DNA of 64,000 nt from Uranotaenia lowii (lineage: Eukaryota > Arthropoda > Insecta > Diptera > Culicidae), in assembly GCF_029784155.1 (NCBI RefSeq), contig NC_073693.1, positions 154,663,442 through 154,727,441 on the forward strand, in the 5' to 3' direction. A program made the position numbers and the translations under genes. This document shows positions 29,201-42,945 of the stretch, piece after piece. The notes under the pieces were generated by a model that made no database searches, was not told the DNA's origin, and saw only the letters and a list, made by a program, of their open reading frames with translations. The stretch's first letter is position 1; the number at the start of each line of letters is the position of its first letter.

Positions 29201-32200
29201 TCTCGTACGATCTCAAAATTGATGATTTACGAATGTTCGTGGCTTCAGCGTTCAAATAATAGCTCAATTTAAACTAGTTCCAGTATTTCTTTATTTCATT
29301 TTTATGATTAATCTAATACTGTTGTACTTAAAATTTAGATCATAGTTCTTTTTACATTTGTTTTCTTAATTTGTTAATATAAATAATTTTACCTTTTATA
29401 AATATATATATACTTTATGTACTATGCTTATTTTCTTTCGCTTTCGCCTTATTTTTTGTTATCTCCCAAATAAATTCATATTTTATTATTTACCATTTCC
29501 TCTTTTGTTCTCTTTTTTTATCAAGTATATTATAGAGCTGAAAAATTGTGTTCATGCATGTCGGCTTTCGAGGAAATACAATCAAATTGGTTTCAACCGA
29601 AAACTAGCGTACCGAATCGCCTTTGGTAGGAGGTTAGAAGTCAAGAAACCGGGAATGATTTCGTGGAGGAGGATGCTAACTGACAGATGTTGGGTAGGGT
29701 TACCGTGGATCCAAAAGGGCGAAGCAAAAGAAAAAAGAAGCGTGTTACCGAATCTCGAAATTTCGCTTTCTCCTTTCCTCACTTTTCTATCAAGAGAGGT
29801 TTGCCGATGTTCCAAATTTATCGATGGCTTCATATACTTTCAAGAACAACAAAGAAAAACGGTGGATTCAACTTCGGATTGTGGAGCTTTGCTACTTCTC
29901 GTCGGACTGTCTCTGTTTGTTTTTTGGTTTTGTTAAATAATTTAGTTTTGTTGGAAAAAGGGCGTATTGCCCCTATCCTCAAATATTTATCTTAGTTTGT
30001 TACACAACAAACGTGTGCAAGTATGTAAGTTCAATTCTTTCAATCATCATCGTTTAAACTGCATTTGTATGTGTTATGTTTCCCATTGAATAAGTTATTT
30101 TGTTTGTTTTGTTTCTTAGAGAAAATTCTTTGATTGAAACCATTCAAATGGTCGAATAGAAGGGCATGATTACGCTTATGTTTGTTTTGTTTCGGCTTTT
30201 GTTTACTGGCTGTGGAGTTTTTGTTTTTGCATGTGAGCTTGAGTTTTCCGTGTTTGCAAATGCTCTTTTGCTGATGGAGAAATTTTTCACCACTCGTTTT
30301 GGATCGGCGTTTGGCTAATGCATTCCCTAGTCCTAAACACAGCTTTTCTTCTTCTCTCTGCGGACCGACTCAACTTCTCCCGATTTTCTTCGCTGCTGGC
30401 AGCTCTGGTGATCGTGCTTACTCCTTCCACAATCTTTCCTCTCCTCAACCTTCTTCATATTCTGTTGTAAGTCATGCCGTTCGGCATTCTCTTATGATGC
30501 ATATACATTTTAAGGCTTCATTTCAATTTTTAATTATCTTTTTTTTTTGTTTTGTTATTATAATACGATATTGTCGCAATAATTAAAGTTTTTTCCTCCG
30601 TGTAGGTTTGAATAAAACTGACTGACTTGACTGCATTTGTGTGGCTTTGTGCTGCATTTCAGTTTTTCTTGTTTTGTAGTTTCCTGACAGCTGTAAGAGT
30701 TTTTGACAAAGATTAACTTAAAACCTCATGTCACACGGCGGATTTCTGGAATTTGAAAATTTTGATTTTGAAAGGCAAAAAACCAAAATGTTTAGCTGAA
30801 AATCAATTTCAAACTTTCGAAACACTGAATTCTATGAATAAAAAATCAAATGACTGCCTTCCAAGAAAATTCCAATTGAAAAGTAAGGAAATTGAAACTC
30901 AAAACTTAGAAATCATGAGTTTCGATTTCTACAAATTAAAGTTTCTAAAATCAGATTTCAATTTCAAATACAGTTTTACCAAATGAATCTGGAATCTAGA
31001 TTTAGATTTACATATCAAATTCCATCATTAATTGATTGATGATCTGAATCAATATTTGGTAACAGATATCAACAACAGAAACTGCAATTCCAAAAAATTA
31101 TATCATTGGCATATTTAGGCATTTTGAAACACAAATTCCGGCTCGAAAACTTTATTCGGTTGAGTACGAGATGCGATTCTACAAATTTCAAATTCCATAT
31201 ACCGCCTTTTGTAACTTTTTGTTTAGTTCTACTGTTAGGTTTTAAATTTTCTTTCGGTATGTTTTTTTTTTATTAATTTTCAGAATGAATGCTGTTTTAC
31301 TGCTCAATTTGCGGCTTCTCCCTTGTTTTTTTTACTGCTAAATATAATATATGAAGCGTTAAATATCGCATAATGTACAGGACTTATCCTGGTATTCTTT
31401 CTCAATAGGTTTTTTTTTTACCCCGCTAATGCGTCAGCGCCTGGGTTGTGTGTGTGAGAGTTTGCATATCTTTTTTTTCTCTTTGTTTTGGTTTGTTAGT
31501 TTTTAGTTACCTTCAATTACTTACTTGTGTAAATCTAGTATATTTTTTCATAATGTATAGTTTGCAATCTGATTTGCGGTTGGTTTTTTTTGTTTCCTCT
31601 AAGTTGGTTTTTGTTCAATAATTTTCTTTAATAGTTATGTTGTATTTTTTTATTAGTTCTAAAATCGGTAATAGGTAAAAATGCGAAAAAATCGTGCATA
31701 TATAACGGTATTTTTTGTTTCATTTTTTGTTTTGTTTCACTATAAGTCAATTACTAACGCGAAAGAGATGGCCGAGCAAAATTTAGTGAAAAGGGTTTTT
31801 TTTCTTTTACTTGCGCTCGAGTTTTCTGCGCATTCCTTTTCTTGTTTTTTTTCTCTTTTGAATGTGTGTGAATGTGATAGAGATAGTGGTTGAGGTCAGT
31901 GCTTTGCTTCTAGAGGGGTTAAACTATTAGATTTTTTTTTTCATAATTTTTTCTCTGAACAAGGAAGGGTGAGGCATTGCGGAAGAAATAAAACAAGAAG
32001 AGAGGCTGGTCGATACTGAAAAAATTGAAGGTTCAAAGGGGTTTGTGTGAGAGTGTGAAGATGACGACGCTCTTTAAATATGTTCTAATAAATCGTAGTA
32101 CGAGTTTTGGTTTTTTCTTATCCCTTCTTCGCCTTTGTGTTAGTCAATATGATAGTATTCTGTTTAATTAATAAATTCTTCATTTGTTATTGTTTACACT

Positions 32201-35200
32201 TTTTTGTTCTTTTTTTTTTTGAATATGGTTACTATTTATCAATTTGTTTAGATTTTCTTAGCTTAGTTCATTCATATCACAAAACAGAACTTTTTCGAGT
32301 GCCTCCAGTTTGTCAAACAAATGTTTTTTCTCTCTTTCTTGCAAAAAAGAAAAAATGGCTGCTGGTATCTCCTAATAAATCCCTCGCTGCTTACGTTCAT
32401 TCTTCATAGTGTTTTTTTTTTGTTATTCCGATTTTTCTCAATAATAATAGTAATAATAATAATAGTTTTTCGTCAATCAACATGTTATTTTTTCTCTTTA
32501 ATTGCAAGAAATACCCTGTATCCTATGTTTTATACATTTTTCTTTTATATAATATATTTCTTTACTTCACTTGCAAGAGCATCCTACTGGCTACAATTTA
32601 GTATCTTAATAGGTTGATTAACGTGCTTCCTCGTTTTTTTTTCTTTGTGTGTATGAATGTTTTCGGTGTATGTATGTGTGTATGCATGAGAGTATTGGTT
32701 CAAGCTATGACCAGATGTGTTGTTGTATTGGTGCTAAAGGGGTTCTCAACTGAAAGATTGGATAACTCATCGATGAAGTAGTTCGAGAGCAATCGTTAAA
32801 AAAAACGAAGTGTACAAGTACTGCTTAGAAGATGTTTTTTATAGAAGAAAATACAGTTTTCCGAAGTTTATTTTTACTCGAATCATATTTTTGTGAAGAT
32901 TATGCGAAAGCTTTTAAAAAGGAGCTTAAAAAGTTCGTTCAGATTTTCCAAAAAGAAACCATGCATAGCAACTGTTAAAACGCAGGTCTCAGTGGTGGAA
33001 TAGAGTTATTTTTATTTCGTCAGTCTAGTCATTACATAACTACACAATTCATTAGCGATTGCTATAGTCGCACTCTCCACTTATCATATTCCCTATCCGG
33101 GAAAGTACTCATTTCTGAATGAGTCATTCGATAAATCTACTCATTCTTATCTGCCAACACTGCAGTGTTACTGTTAACCACAGTTTGAGTAGGTTTTCTT
33201 TACAGTGTGATGATGTAAACATTTGTGCGGCGTTTATCATCATCACCTGTCATCAGCAATCATCAATCCATTGTTCTCAATTGCGATTGGAATCAAAGCG
33301 TGCGGAACCAAAACAAACTGTTTTGATTCTGCTGATACCTTTTTAAGAAGGATGATTCTATTCGCGTCTTTGAATGTTCAATGCTTATCTAGAACAGTTG
33401 ACCGTGCAAACCTTCATCGGATGATTTCTCCAATCAAACGGAAACAATTGGTACGTTAGCTTAGTGGTGTTAGTGATAGCGATAGGTTGGATTTTAACTA
33501 GAATTCGTGTTGATGTGTACATGTGGTGTGTGAAAGTGTGTGGTGTATGTTTTCACTAAATTATGGATGATAACTAGGTGGATCAGTTTCCTTTTTTTTT
33601 GTTTCTTCCCACGAGTTTTAAAGATAGATAGACCTCGGGCGGCTTTCCAGCAGCCCGCAGTTGGATTGATAGATTCAACGCAAAACTAAGCCTCGACAGC
33701 TTGAGCCTTAAGTAGATAGTGGAACAGAAGATAGATAAGAATCAACGCAAGTAGTAGATAGAGATTAGTAGTTTCATTTCATCGTTTTTTTTTTGTTTCG
33801 TTTTCAAGTAGTTGTTGTTGTGGTTCAATTTCGCTAGCTAGGAAGTTGTTTTTTTTTGGTTCACTAGTCTATTTTGGATGGATGGTTGGTGGCGGCGCTC
33901 GGAAATGATCGAATCTCAATAGTTTGGTATTGTTTATGGAACGGAAATCAAGCTGACACTAAGCACTAATACCCTATAGATTACTAAGGCCTACAGTCAA
34001 AAGCCTAGTTGGTTAAAGAAAGAACCCCTAGAAGGGTGGGAAGATGATTGAAATAATTCCAAGAATGTCTGAATGTTTAGGTTGCAAACATCAACGAAAC
34101 CATTTGGTAGTTTATGGGGCGAGATGGACGTGTCTTGGAATTTGCTTACTTCGAATAACCAAACTGCTCCCTAAAAAAGACACAATTTACTGGTATATGT
34201 GTCAGGTGTTTGTGTTAGTAGTTGTGGTGGTTGTTTGAGAGTTTTGTTGGTATTCCTAATAGTCGGGGACACTGTCCGGCACCCTTCAGAGATCTCGGAA
34301 CTGGTAGACGGTTACTTTATTTTAATTTTAGGTTTTGGTTTCAATGATTTCTTAGCTGATAAAACTATTTTTTTTACTTTTCAAAATTTGTTCTTTTTTA
34401 CTCTTTTTATTTCGGATGTGTAAGTGTTTGTCTGTATGCACTTGCTTATAAGCATTTCTAAATATATCTCAGTACGGATTTGATACGGGCATAAAAAGTT
34501 GATTTCTATATAGAGTTGTCCACTGGTTATCCCATTTGATTGGTTTTGTTTTGTTTCCATGTTTAAGATATTTTTTGCTGCTCTTCCTAACACAACAGAT
34601 AAGAGGGTAAGATTGTATGTCAAAATATGAAGGTTTTCTGGCTCCCCTGCAGGAGGATAATGCTGAGCAAACTCTTAATGCGCGATCTATTTTAATTTTT
34701 CGATAATTTTGGAACTATAGTCCAGCAATTGTGGGTTTTAAACTCTGCGTACCGTTTTTTTCGGATTCCGATACAGTCCACACTCAGCGTTGTAAGTGTG
34801 TCCTTTTCAAGAAAATTAGATTTTCTACTCGTATTTGACTTTTTGTTTCAGTTCAGCGGCTAACTGAAGGTTAGAAGAGTTTTCACAATAAGCGACTAAA
34901 ATAGCTGACCATTACTATCGAGCCTTTGGATTATCTACGTGTGTATAGACTAATAAAAATATTTACTACTAAATACAACTTTTGTCGTAACTTTGCGCTC
35001 TTGTTTTGGCGCAAACGTTACGAGTAATTATAATATTAATTTGGGGATGGTGGGGTTGTGGTTTGAAACCAAATTGTAGTTTAGATGTGGGTGGGCTGGG
35101 ATGGCAAACAGAGGTGGGGCTGTTCTAGAGGGCGGGGTCAACGAACCTAGCTCTTCAGTTTCTGGGAGGGAGAGGATGGTTCACAGGAACAGGATTCGAG

Positions 35201-38200
35201 GGAAGGTCCCAAGCATGTAGAGATCAGGGTTAAACCAATCGAAAGCATGCTCGTTAAAAGGTGGGTTCACTTTCGTTGGGCTGTAGTCCTTTCTTGTTTT
35301 TTAAACTTGTTTGTTCAAAACTATATGCTACATATGCGATTTTATTTTCGTTAAGTATATCGGTGTTTTGTGTATAATAGGTATAGGTATTTTTGTTCGT
35401 TAAAATAATTTCATTTCAAACTGATATGATTCAATAATTTTTCATCCATACTACTGCCTTTCTCAAAAGTCCTAGTTCTAGGTTGAAAGGTTTTAGCATC
35501 CAATAGATATTTTTGTTAGCTGATAAATAGAAATTTACAGTATGTACAGTCATTTAAAATCGTTTGGCAATAGGGATCTCAATCAAAGGCAATGCCTCTC
35601 CCGGACCGGTGGATTCGATTCGAACGATTGACAAAAATATCCTCAAACTGCAACAAAATTCTCACCCGGTACTCACACTCGCGCACAGAAAGTGTCAGAG
35701 AAAGGCAAACATTGAAACCAAGCGACAGTTATCCATTTTTCTACAGTTTATTATCAAACACTAAAACAAACACTAATGACGGTTTCGATTGGAACAACAT
35801 AATCTTATTTTTTGGGCACCACTTTAAGCCCACAAAAATCGTTGAGGTTTGAGGCAGCCAACTATAGCTTCAAGGTACTGACGTTTTACAGCGAACGTTT
35901 TCCCTCATAGAGGGTGTCTTAGCAAAAAACAAAACAGCCAACCTTGAGAGGGCAGGAACTTTGGCAACACTGACAATTACACTGAGAAAATGTTTCCTCT
36001 CATTTTTTTTCTATTTTAATCATTTCCAACTTTTTGTTACCAGTTGAAAAATGATTAAAACTCAAAAAAAAATGTTAAGCTGTAAAATTATTGCAATCAA
36101 TCTCCACGCCCCCACAAGATGGCTAGTTTCATTTTGATTACAGTAACGATAAACATCGATAGTTTAGATTTTCGGGTTAAACAGTATCACACATCATGTC
36201 AGGATTTCTGTTCTCTCAACCCTGCAAGGGTGTAAACTTTTTCCAGTTGTTTCTCGTGGTGATATCACTTGATGTGACAGAAAAATTTTCACAACTCAAT
36301 CTAATTAGAGGAAGAAAAACAGGAAGTCGGAACGTTTTAAAACCACATGGAGGCAAGACAAAACAAAAAAAATATATCTCACAAAGAAAACATTTAAATC
36401 ACAGCCCATTTGTTTAAGGTTTCCATTGTTGATTTGTTCGTTCATTGATCATCACTTTGTGACAGGAGTGAGAGACACTGGGTGAGAGTTATGCAGTCAA
36501 CAAAAAACGAATCTGGACGTTTGTGTAAGTCATTTGTGCGTTTGCAGTGCAGCAGCATCCGATGACGCTACCGGAAAATGTGCAAAAAATATTGTGATTG
36601 TGCGTTGTTTCTTTCATTCCAAAATTATCAAAATTTCTGGTTTTAATATAGTTTTTCTGTTCAATATTTCGTTTGAGATAAAAAAAAATGCACAATAATT
36701 CTATATTTTACTTGGTATGTTCACCGTAAAAAAATGTTTTGGGTAACAAAAATCCTTAAAAAAGAATTTATTGTGTTAGAACATTAGAAAATTTCCAATC
36801 AGTCAGTAGATTTGAAAAAAACATAAAAACTTTTTGCATTTCAGAATGGTTTCTGTTACTTTTGTAACATAATCTTAAACTTTCGAACAAAAAGGTATTT
36901 TACTTCAAAATCTTTGATTCTTTTATTTTCAATGGAAAAAAAACCTCTCTTAAATGCAGTGTCCAAATTTGAAGTTCAAATTCACCAATTGTTAATTTCA
37001 TTCATTTTTCACGGTTCTTCACCAAAGAAATCTTGATTTTAAACTTTTAGGAGTGAGTTTCATACATTTTACAGACCATTTGTAACTAAGTGTTTAATCT
37101 TTTTCGATTCAAAACTGATTCCAAATTGCTCTTAAAAAAAAAGAAATTCCCATCGCCGAAAGAATCCACCAGTTTTTTTGTTTGTTTCAAATTTAGTGTG
37201 CAATGGGAGAGGGTTTGGCAAGATGTTCCATCCTTGATGTTCGTCGCGGACCAAGTTGATGAATTTGAAACACACGTTCTGTGAAATACGCTGCTGAAAT
37301 GCGGAAAACAGAGATCGAAACAAACTTACGAAAAAAAATGCACTGCTCCTGGGGTCCTTTTCCTTAAGACGAAGAAAACCGAAACGCAAAACAAGCAAGT
37401 CTGCCATCTAGTGCCTACTAGGAGAAACTTAAAGTTTTGCCTTCGTTTGGGCGCTGGATTGTTTTATTTTGTTCTTAAGGAATTGTCCTCTGCTATAGGA
37501 ACCTATTATCCGTTTTGTTGATTTGTTACTTTAGGTTGCATGTTAAATGTAGTTGTTATTCGAAGGAGTGTGATTGGAAACAACGGAAAAAATTGGGAGG
37601 AACTCTGCCTTACTTTTATACATTTTGCTACATGATGCCTAAGATTTTTCTCCTTTTTTCAGTGTTGTGGTGATAAAGTTATCGTTATTTGTCTCGCTAT
37701 CAGCTACGAGGCATTTATTGTTTCGCTAATTTTTTTTTCTTCATTTGCAGTGGCATGATTTGACTTTACATTTTTTTATCTCATTTTTTGGCTTGGCTTA
37801 GCTGTAGATTCATGTCGAATGAATAAATGCTCTTTTTTCGTAATCATGGTTGTATGTGTGTGATTAATTTAGTTCTGGAATTCAAACAGGAGTTAATTTT
37901 CATATCGACAATCGAAACAAATTACTCTAGATGTGAGAACTCAAGGTTTTTTTTTTCTCAAATCCCTGCTTCTTCTATTCTTAAGACTGAGAATTATTAG
38001 AACCCAAAAGTTTAGTACTCTTAAACCTAGAATTATGCATGTTTTGCAGTAAATTCGTTCTTCTAAGAAGACTTCAACGTCAAATCAACGTGCGGATAGG
38101 GACTTGTTAAAGGTTGTATTGCACTTAATAATCACACCGTTCGGTGATTGACTAGAGGTAACCTAGAGTGGGTAACTTTATCGCACTACAAACAAGGTTG

Positions 38201-40398
38201 GATAAATCAAATAAATTAATACTGAAACAGGTAAAACGATGTTAGCAATCGCGGTGGTAAAAAATAAACTTTTAACTAAAAATAAATAAACAATTAAACT
38301 ACATTGAAAGATAATTTAATGCTACATTTTGATTAAGAACTAATGCCCAGGCTCAAACTAAGCATTTTCGGTTGAACTTGGGACATGATTTTCTACCATC
38401 GGCCGCGTTCACTATTCTAGCCGAAAAGCGATAAAAGAGAAACTAATGCAATACTCTAATGATCCAGTGTTGATAGGAGATTTAAAATGTATGGTTACGC
38501 GTTCATTCATATCGATAAAATTACTTCTAGCTAGTATACAAAGTATGTGTTTGTGTATGTATGTGTCGCTTACGAAATTCTCCCGCACGAATTTCATTCT
38601 CTTTTTGGGGGAAACAATCCTTCACAGGCTATAGCTTTCCCGTTCAAAGGCTTAAATTCCATTTCGGCAAAGAGAATCTCTCAATTATCTAAATTTTCAA
38701 TACAGTATTATTTAATGCTATCAGATATATAATTATGTTAAAAAAGAGAGAAAAAAGAGTGTGAGTTTATGTATGTGTAAGTGAAAAACTTCAATGTACT
38801 ACGAGGATCAAAATGTATACATTTGATACTTCCTTTCTCGTTGCCAAAGAAAATACGATCTAAAAATTTCTCTTATACGCCTTGACCAAGCTTTAGTTAA
38901 GTTTAATTATGTTATTTTTTATGAATATTCCTTCAAATCGGGGGTGCGTTCGTCTGGTGCCACGATAGAATACAAAACAGAGGAAAAATCTACTACAAAC
39001 ACTCTTCGCACTTTCTCTCGCACTTTCGCAAATTTCTCTCCACAGTGTTTACTTCTCTAGTTCGATCAAGAGAACCCTAAAACCTAATAACGCTAGGAAT
39101 CCGAAACTAATAGCTTTGTTTCTGTGTGTAGCCTTACAATTTACTTCCTGTTTTAATTTTTCATTTTCTTATATCTTCTTAGTATTCTTTCCCGAAATGG
39201 CACGATGAAAAATGCTCAAATAAGGAAAAAAATCTCCTCCTCAGGACGTTTTTTCCTCTTATTTATTCTTCTGTTCTGCATTGGTTAAACTCTCTAATGT
39301 ATAAATATTCTTAGGTAATGTATATATATAATATATGTTGTTTTATATCTAAAAATGTACACAGTGTATGAATGGATGTTTTTTTTCTCTTTTAAACGGG
39401 AACGAAAAAACTTCTTCTCTCTCAATTCGGAAATTCTGATCTAGGCTCGTTTAACGCGCTCTCACTTAAAAAATGAGTGGATAGGATTTGATATCTCTTC
39501 AGACACTGTTTTTTTTTCTTTTGTAAGGGGAAATTTTTCATGATGAAAGTTAGCATTCCTTCTAGGAAAAGAATAACTATTAACCAATAGGAGAACTTTA
39601 AAATGTGGGCTTGTTGTTTTTGGTGGTTCTTGTGTCTGTGTGGGTGAGATGATTTAAATGTGTTCATGTATGTGTTTGAGTGTTTCTGCGATGATTGAGA
39701 AAGAGCAATACACGGAGGGCTCAGAAATCTATAGGGCTGCTGCTCACTAGTGTTGGTAAATATTTGTGTGAAAAAGTGTGTTCTTGTGTGTAGATGTCAA
39801 TTGTCATATGACTAGACTTACGTTGAACTTTTCTCTTTCCTCCTACATCTTCTTCGTCTTGCTTAACTACTGCATTTATCTAATTTTTGACGTATATAAG
39901 TTTAAGTTTTCAGCAGTAGCATAGTTTATTTGTAGTGGGTGGATAACGAAGTACGTCTCGTTCTCTGTTTTTTTTTCTCTCTCTTTCTGTCAGTGCCGCT
40001 CGAGAGTTGTTCTCTCTTTGTTTTGTTCCAGGACGAGAGTATCCAAAAGTGTGACGCGCCATCCTGGTAGATGAAGGTCCGATCTCAGCGGTGTAGATTT
40101 TTTTTTAAAGAATTTTTTAACGTTTTTTTTATTTGTATATTTTTTGATTACTTTCTGCTTTCGGTTGTTTGTGTTAATTGATGATATAATTCTGTTTTTG
40201 TTTTGCCTAAGGATTAACTTCCTATTTTAAAGCTTCAGCTGCATGTTGAAGGAATAAAAAAGGAAACAGTTGAAGAAAAAATGTCATTAGTTCATCGTCT
40301 TGTTTTTTGATAACTGTCGGAACGTTCAGAAGGAATTAAGAAAAATAATTTAGTTACTCACCAGAAGCACTCCTCAAAGCGCTCTTAATCTCTGATTG
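26270..40398 (-). other. bru3: Probable very long 3' UTR of the bru3/CELF gene
   Basis: The 14.1 kb downstream of the bru3 stop codon hold no exon-like ORF, no recognised transposon and no inverted-repeat element, in sharp contrast with both flanks. The sense (minus) strand is A-rich with many AAACAAAA-like runs, a texture seen in long insect neuronal 3' UTRs. A minus-strand AATAAA lies near 26287, where mobile DNA resumes. Whether transcription really runs this far cannot be seen. Part may be ordinary intergenic DNA, and an AT-rich block at 30720-31200 could be an insertion. Long open frames here, such as 29424-29936, show no protein character. Confidence 0.4.
26284..26292 (-). terminator. 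Candidate distal poly(A) signal of bru3
   Basis: The minus strand reads AAAATAAAG here (AATAAA hexamer). It sits at the boundary between transposon-rich sequence and the transposon-free 14-kb block. Many other AATAAA hexamers occur in this AT-rich region, so the choice rests on position only. Confidence 0.25.
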
Positions 40399-40526
40399 TT
40401 AATAGGGTCGATTCGCGTCTTTTGGTCTCTTCAGCTGAACTTTCAGTCTTTTCATACCAATCTGAAAACCATTCATGGCTTGGATTGCAGCTTGAGCGCT
40501 GGCTGGATTGTCAAACGACACAAAAC
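40399..40526 (-). CDS. bru3: bru3/CELF terminal coding exon (RRM3, second half)
   Basis: The exon begins after a polypyrimidine tract and AG (minus TTTTCAG at 40533-40527). It completes the Gly codon shared with the upstream exon. It encodes [18 protein letters not shown], then [20 protein letters not shown] and RPY, then TAA at 40399-40401. This is RNP1 to beta4 of the third RRM and the invariant C-terminus of CELF3-6/Bruno-3 proteins, which bind UGU/GU-rich RNA to control splicing and translation. Splice phase and protein fit are exact. Confidence 0.95.
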
Positions 40527-41467
40527 CTGAAAAGTGGATAGAGGATTTCGTTAAGCACAGTTGAAAAATTAAATTTCACTACGGATGAATTTGGTTCCCG
40601 AAAAATCATTATAATCGTAAATATAGATGTATATAAATCAGGAATTTTTACAAAGTTTGTCTAACTTGGACTCCCAATTACTAAATTCAATACATAGAGT
40701 AGCAGGCCATGAAAAATGTCCAAGTTTCACTACTAGTGCAAGGAATATATAAAGAACGTAGTGCCAAAGCAGCCTTGCCCTATTATTGGTGCAGAAAACG
40801 ACGTCACAATCTGAAAAATCTTTAAATTTACAAGCAAACTTGTCTTTCTCGTTGATAACTCAGAAAATCTACTGGAAGTTTTCCGCTTTGTAAGTTTTGA
40901 TAAGTTTGCCCAACTGAAATTTGCAAAATTTTAGAATTAGTTGAAAATATTCCATGAAAACGTTCACGTCAGTTCAGTTTTAGCTTCTTATTACTAAAAG
41001 TAATCGAAAACTATTTTTACTAACGAAACCACAATTTTTTACTGGTATTTTAGTAAAATGAGTTAACAATCATTTAGCGATGTTATTTGTTCTACATAGG
41101 TGGTGAACCAGTTGGATAAAAATCATCCCAATCAGTTGAACATTCAATAGCTACAAATCCTTAAAAAAAAAGTAATCTTTAAAGGACAAACAAACTTCGT
41201 AACACAATCAATTTGAGGCTGTACAATACAATCAAAATGAATTCTGGATTAATTTCCGATTTTAAAAGTGTTTTTTTTGTTTAATTTCTGACATTCTCGT
41301 ATACATTTTCGATATACACAAAAGTTTTGAAGCGGTTTTTTTACACGGTTTTCGCGGATTAACACGGTTTTTTTTTGAAAGAAAATACCTTTCCTGTCCA
41401 AAGGAAAACACTTAGAATCTTTTTGAAGTTGGGAAAATCTCAGCTCTGAGACTAAGCGTGATACATT

Positions 41468-41693
41468 AGACCCGAGACCTGAGACCTAAGACTTGAGATC
41501 TGAGACATGAGACCTGAGATATGAAACCTGAGATCCGAGACACGAGACATGAGACTGGAGACCTTAGACCTGAGACCTAAGGTCTGAGTCCTGGTACCTG
41601 AAACAAGAGATATGAAACTTGAGACCTAAGACATGAAACCTGAGACAAGAAACCTGAGAATAGAAACCTGAAACCAGAGCCCTGAGACCTGTA
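41468..41693 (-). repeat. 7-bp minisatellite, left arm (inverted)
   Basis: The plus strand reads GAGACCTGAGACCTAAGACT and similar, i.e. degenerate heptamers of the GAGACCT/GAGACAT type. These are the reverse complement of the right-arm unit TGTCTCA. Confidence 0.85.
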
Positions 41694-42425
41694 TCATGTC
41701 ATGTCTCATATCTCATATCTCATGTCTCAGGTCTAATGTCTCATGTCTCATGTCTCATTTCTCAGGTCTCATGTCTCATGTCTCATGTCTCATATCTCAT
41801 ATCTCATATCTCATATCTCATATCTCATATCTCATGTCTCATGTATCATGTCTAATGTTCATGTCTCATGTCTCATGTCTCATGTCTCATGTCCCATGTC
41901 TCAGGTCTCATGACTCATATCTCATGTCTCATGTCTCATGTCTCATGTGACATGTCTCATGTCTCATGTGACATGTCTCATGTCTCATGTCTCATGTGAC
42001 ATGTCTCATGTCTCATGTCTCATGTCTCATGTCTCATGTCTCATGTCTTATGTCTCATGTCTCATGTCTCATGTCTCATGTCTCATGTCTCATGTCTCAT
42101 GTCTCATGTCTCATGTCTCATGTCTCATGTCTCAGGTCTCAGGTCTCTGGTCTCAGGTCTCAGGTGTCATGTCTCAGGTCTCAGGTGTCATGTCTCAGGT
42201 CTCAGGTGTCATGTCTCAGGTTTCAGATCTCAGCTCTAAGTCGTCATGTTGAAAGTCTCAGGTCTCAGGTCTCAAGTCCATTTCAGGTCTCAGTTCTCAT
42301 GTCTCAATTTTCAGGTCTCAAGTCTCAGGTACCAGTTGTCTCAAGTCTAAAGTCTCCAGTCTCAGGTCTCAAGTCTCAGTTTCCAGGTCTCAGGTTTTAA
42401 GTGTCAAGTTACATGTTTCATTGTT
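41694..42425 (+). repeat. 7-bp minisatellite, right arm (TGTCTCA)n
   Basis: About 100 heptamers TGTCTCA occur with variants (ATATCTC, AGGTCTC, TGTGACA). The most homogeneous run is about 41998-42133. Because 7 is not a multiple of 3, every frame yields a 7-residue repeat (MSHVSCL), so the long open frames here are artefacts. Together with the left arm, the intron transcript could fold into a long imperfect hairpin. Confidence 0.95.
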
Positions 42426-42786
42426 TCAAGTTTCAGAGCTGAAGAAATTTAAAAGTATTTTTACACAATTTTCCGCAATAAACACGGTTTTTTACACGGT
42501 TTTCGGGAATTAACACGGTTTTTTCTTTGCACGGTTTTTTTACACGGTACGTATATCAGTGTAAAAAGAAACCTTGGTGTAATCGTTTTTGTGACGTCTC
42601 AAAAAAATGCAATATGGCTCTCGGCACTACCTAATTTTAATATTTATTCCTTGCTACTAGTGAAACTATTATGATATGAATTTTCGAAACAACATGTTTA
42701 TCTAGTGCAAAGGCACCCGCATTTTTTGGTGACATTCGGGGATTCTTCTAGTCATCAAAATAATAAAAAAATAATCCATAACTTAC

Positions 42787-42945
42787 CGAAGCACTTGCTC
42801 TGGTTCGTGGCCCGATCGATGAAGACCTTCGAGCTTATCACAGTGCCGAAGGGCATGAACATCTGCATCAGCTCCCCGTCACCGAACTCCTGCGGCAGGT
42901 GGTAGATGAACAGGTTGCAACCCTCCGGGCCCGAAATCGAACATC
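42787..42945 (-). CDS. bru3: bru3/CELF internal exon (RRM3, first half)
   Basis: The 159-nt exon has acceptor CCCGCAG upstream and donor GTAAGT downstream. It encodes [20 protein letters not shown], then [20 protein letters not shown], then [14 protein letters not shown], with the last Gly codon split by the intron. NLFIYHLP is RNP2 of RRM3, and SKCFG is the first half of RNP1. The segment [12 protein letters not shown] is the linker entry typical of insect Bruno-3. The sequence is under clear purifying constraint compared with its surroundings. Confidence 0.96.

Larger units (their letters stand above)
40527..42786 (-). other. bru3 intron with an inverted minisatellite
   Basis: GT...AG intron (donor GTAAGT at 42786-42781, acceptor TTTTCAG). 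It contains the 7-bp repeat array at 41468-42425, flanked on both sides by copies of ACACGGTTTTCG..TTAACACGG. No exon was found inside. Confidence 0.9.

Noticed and set aside
29424..29936. 170-codon ORF in the presumed 3' UTR
   Set aside because: It is T-rich with Phe/Leu-rich low-complexity ends, no domain, no neighbour support, and opposite strand to bru3. Chance ORF.
41696..42400. Long overlapping open frames reading MSHVSCL repeats
   Set aside because: They are a by-product of a 7-bp tandem repeat. All three frames give the same heptapeptide, and the array lies inside a bru3 intron.
41468..42425. Possible CRISPR-like array
   Set aside because: There are contiguous 7-bp units without unique spacers, in a eukaryotic intron.
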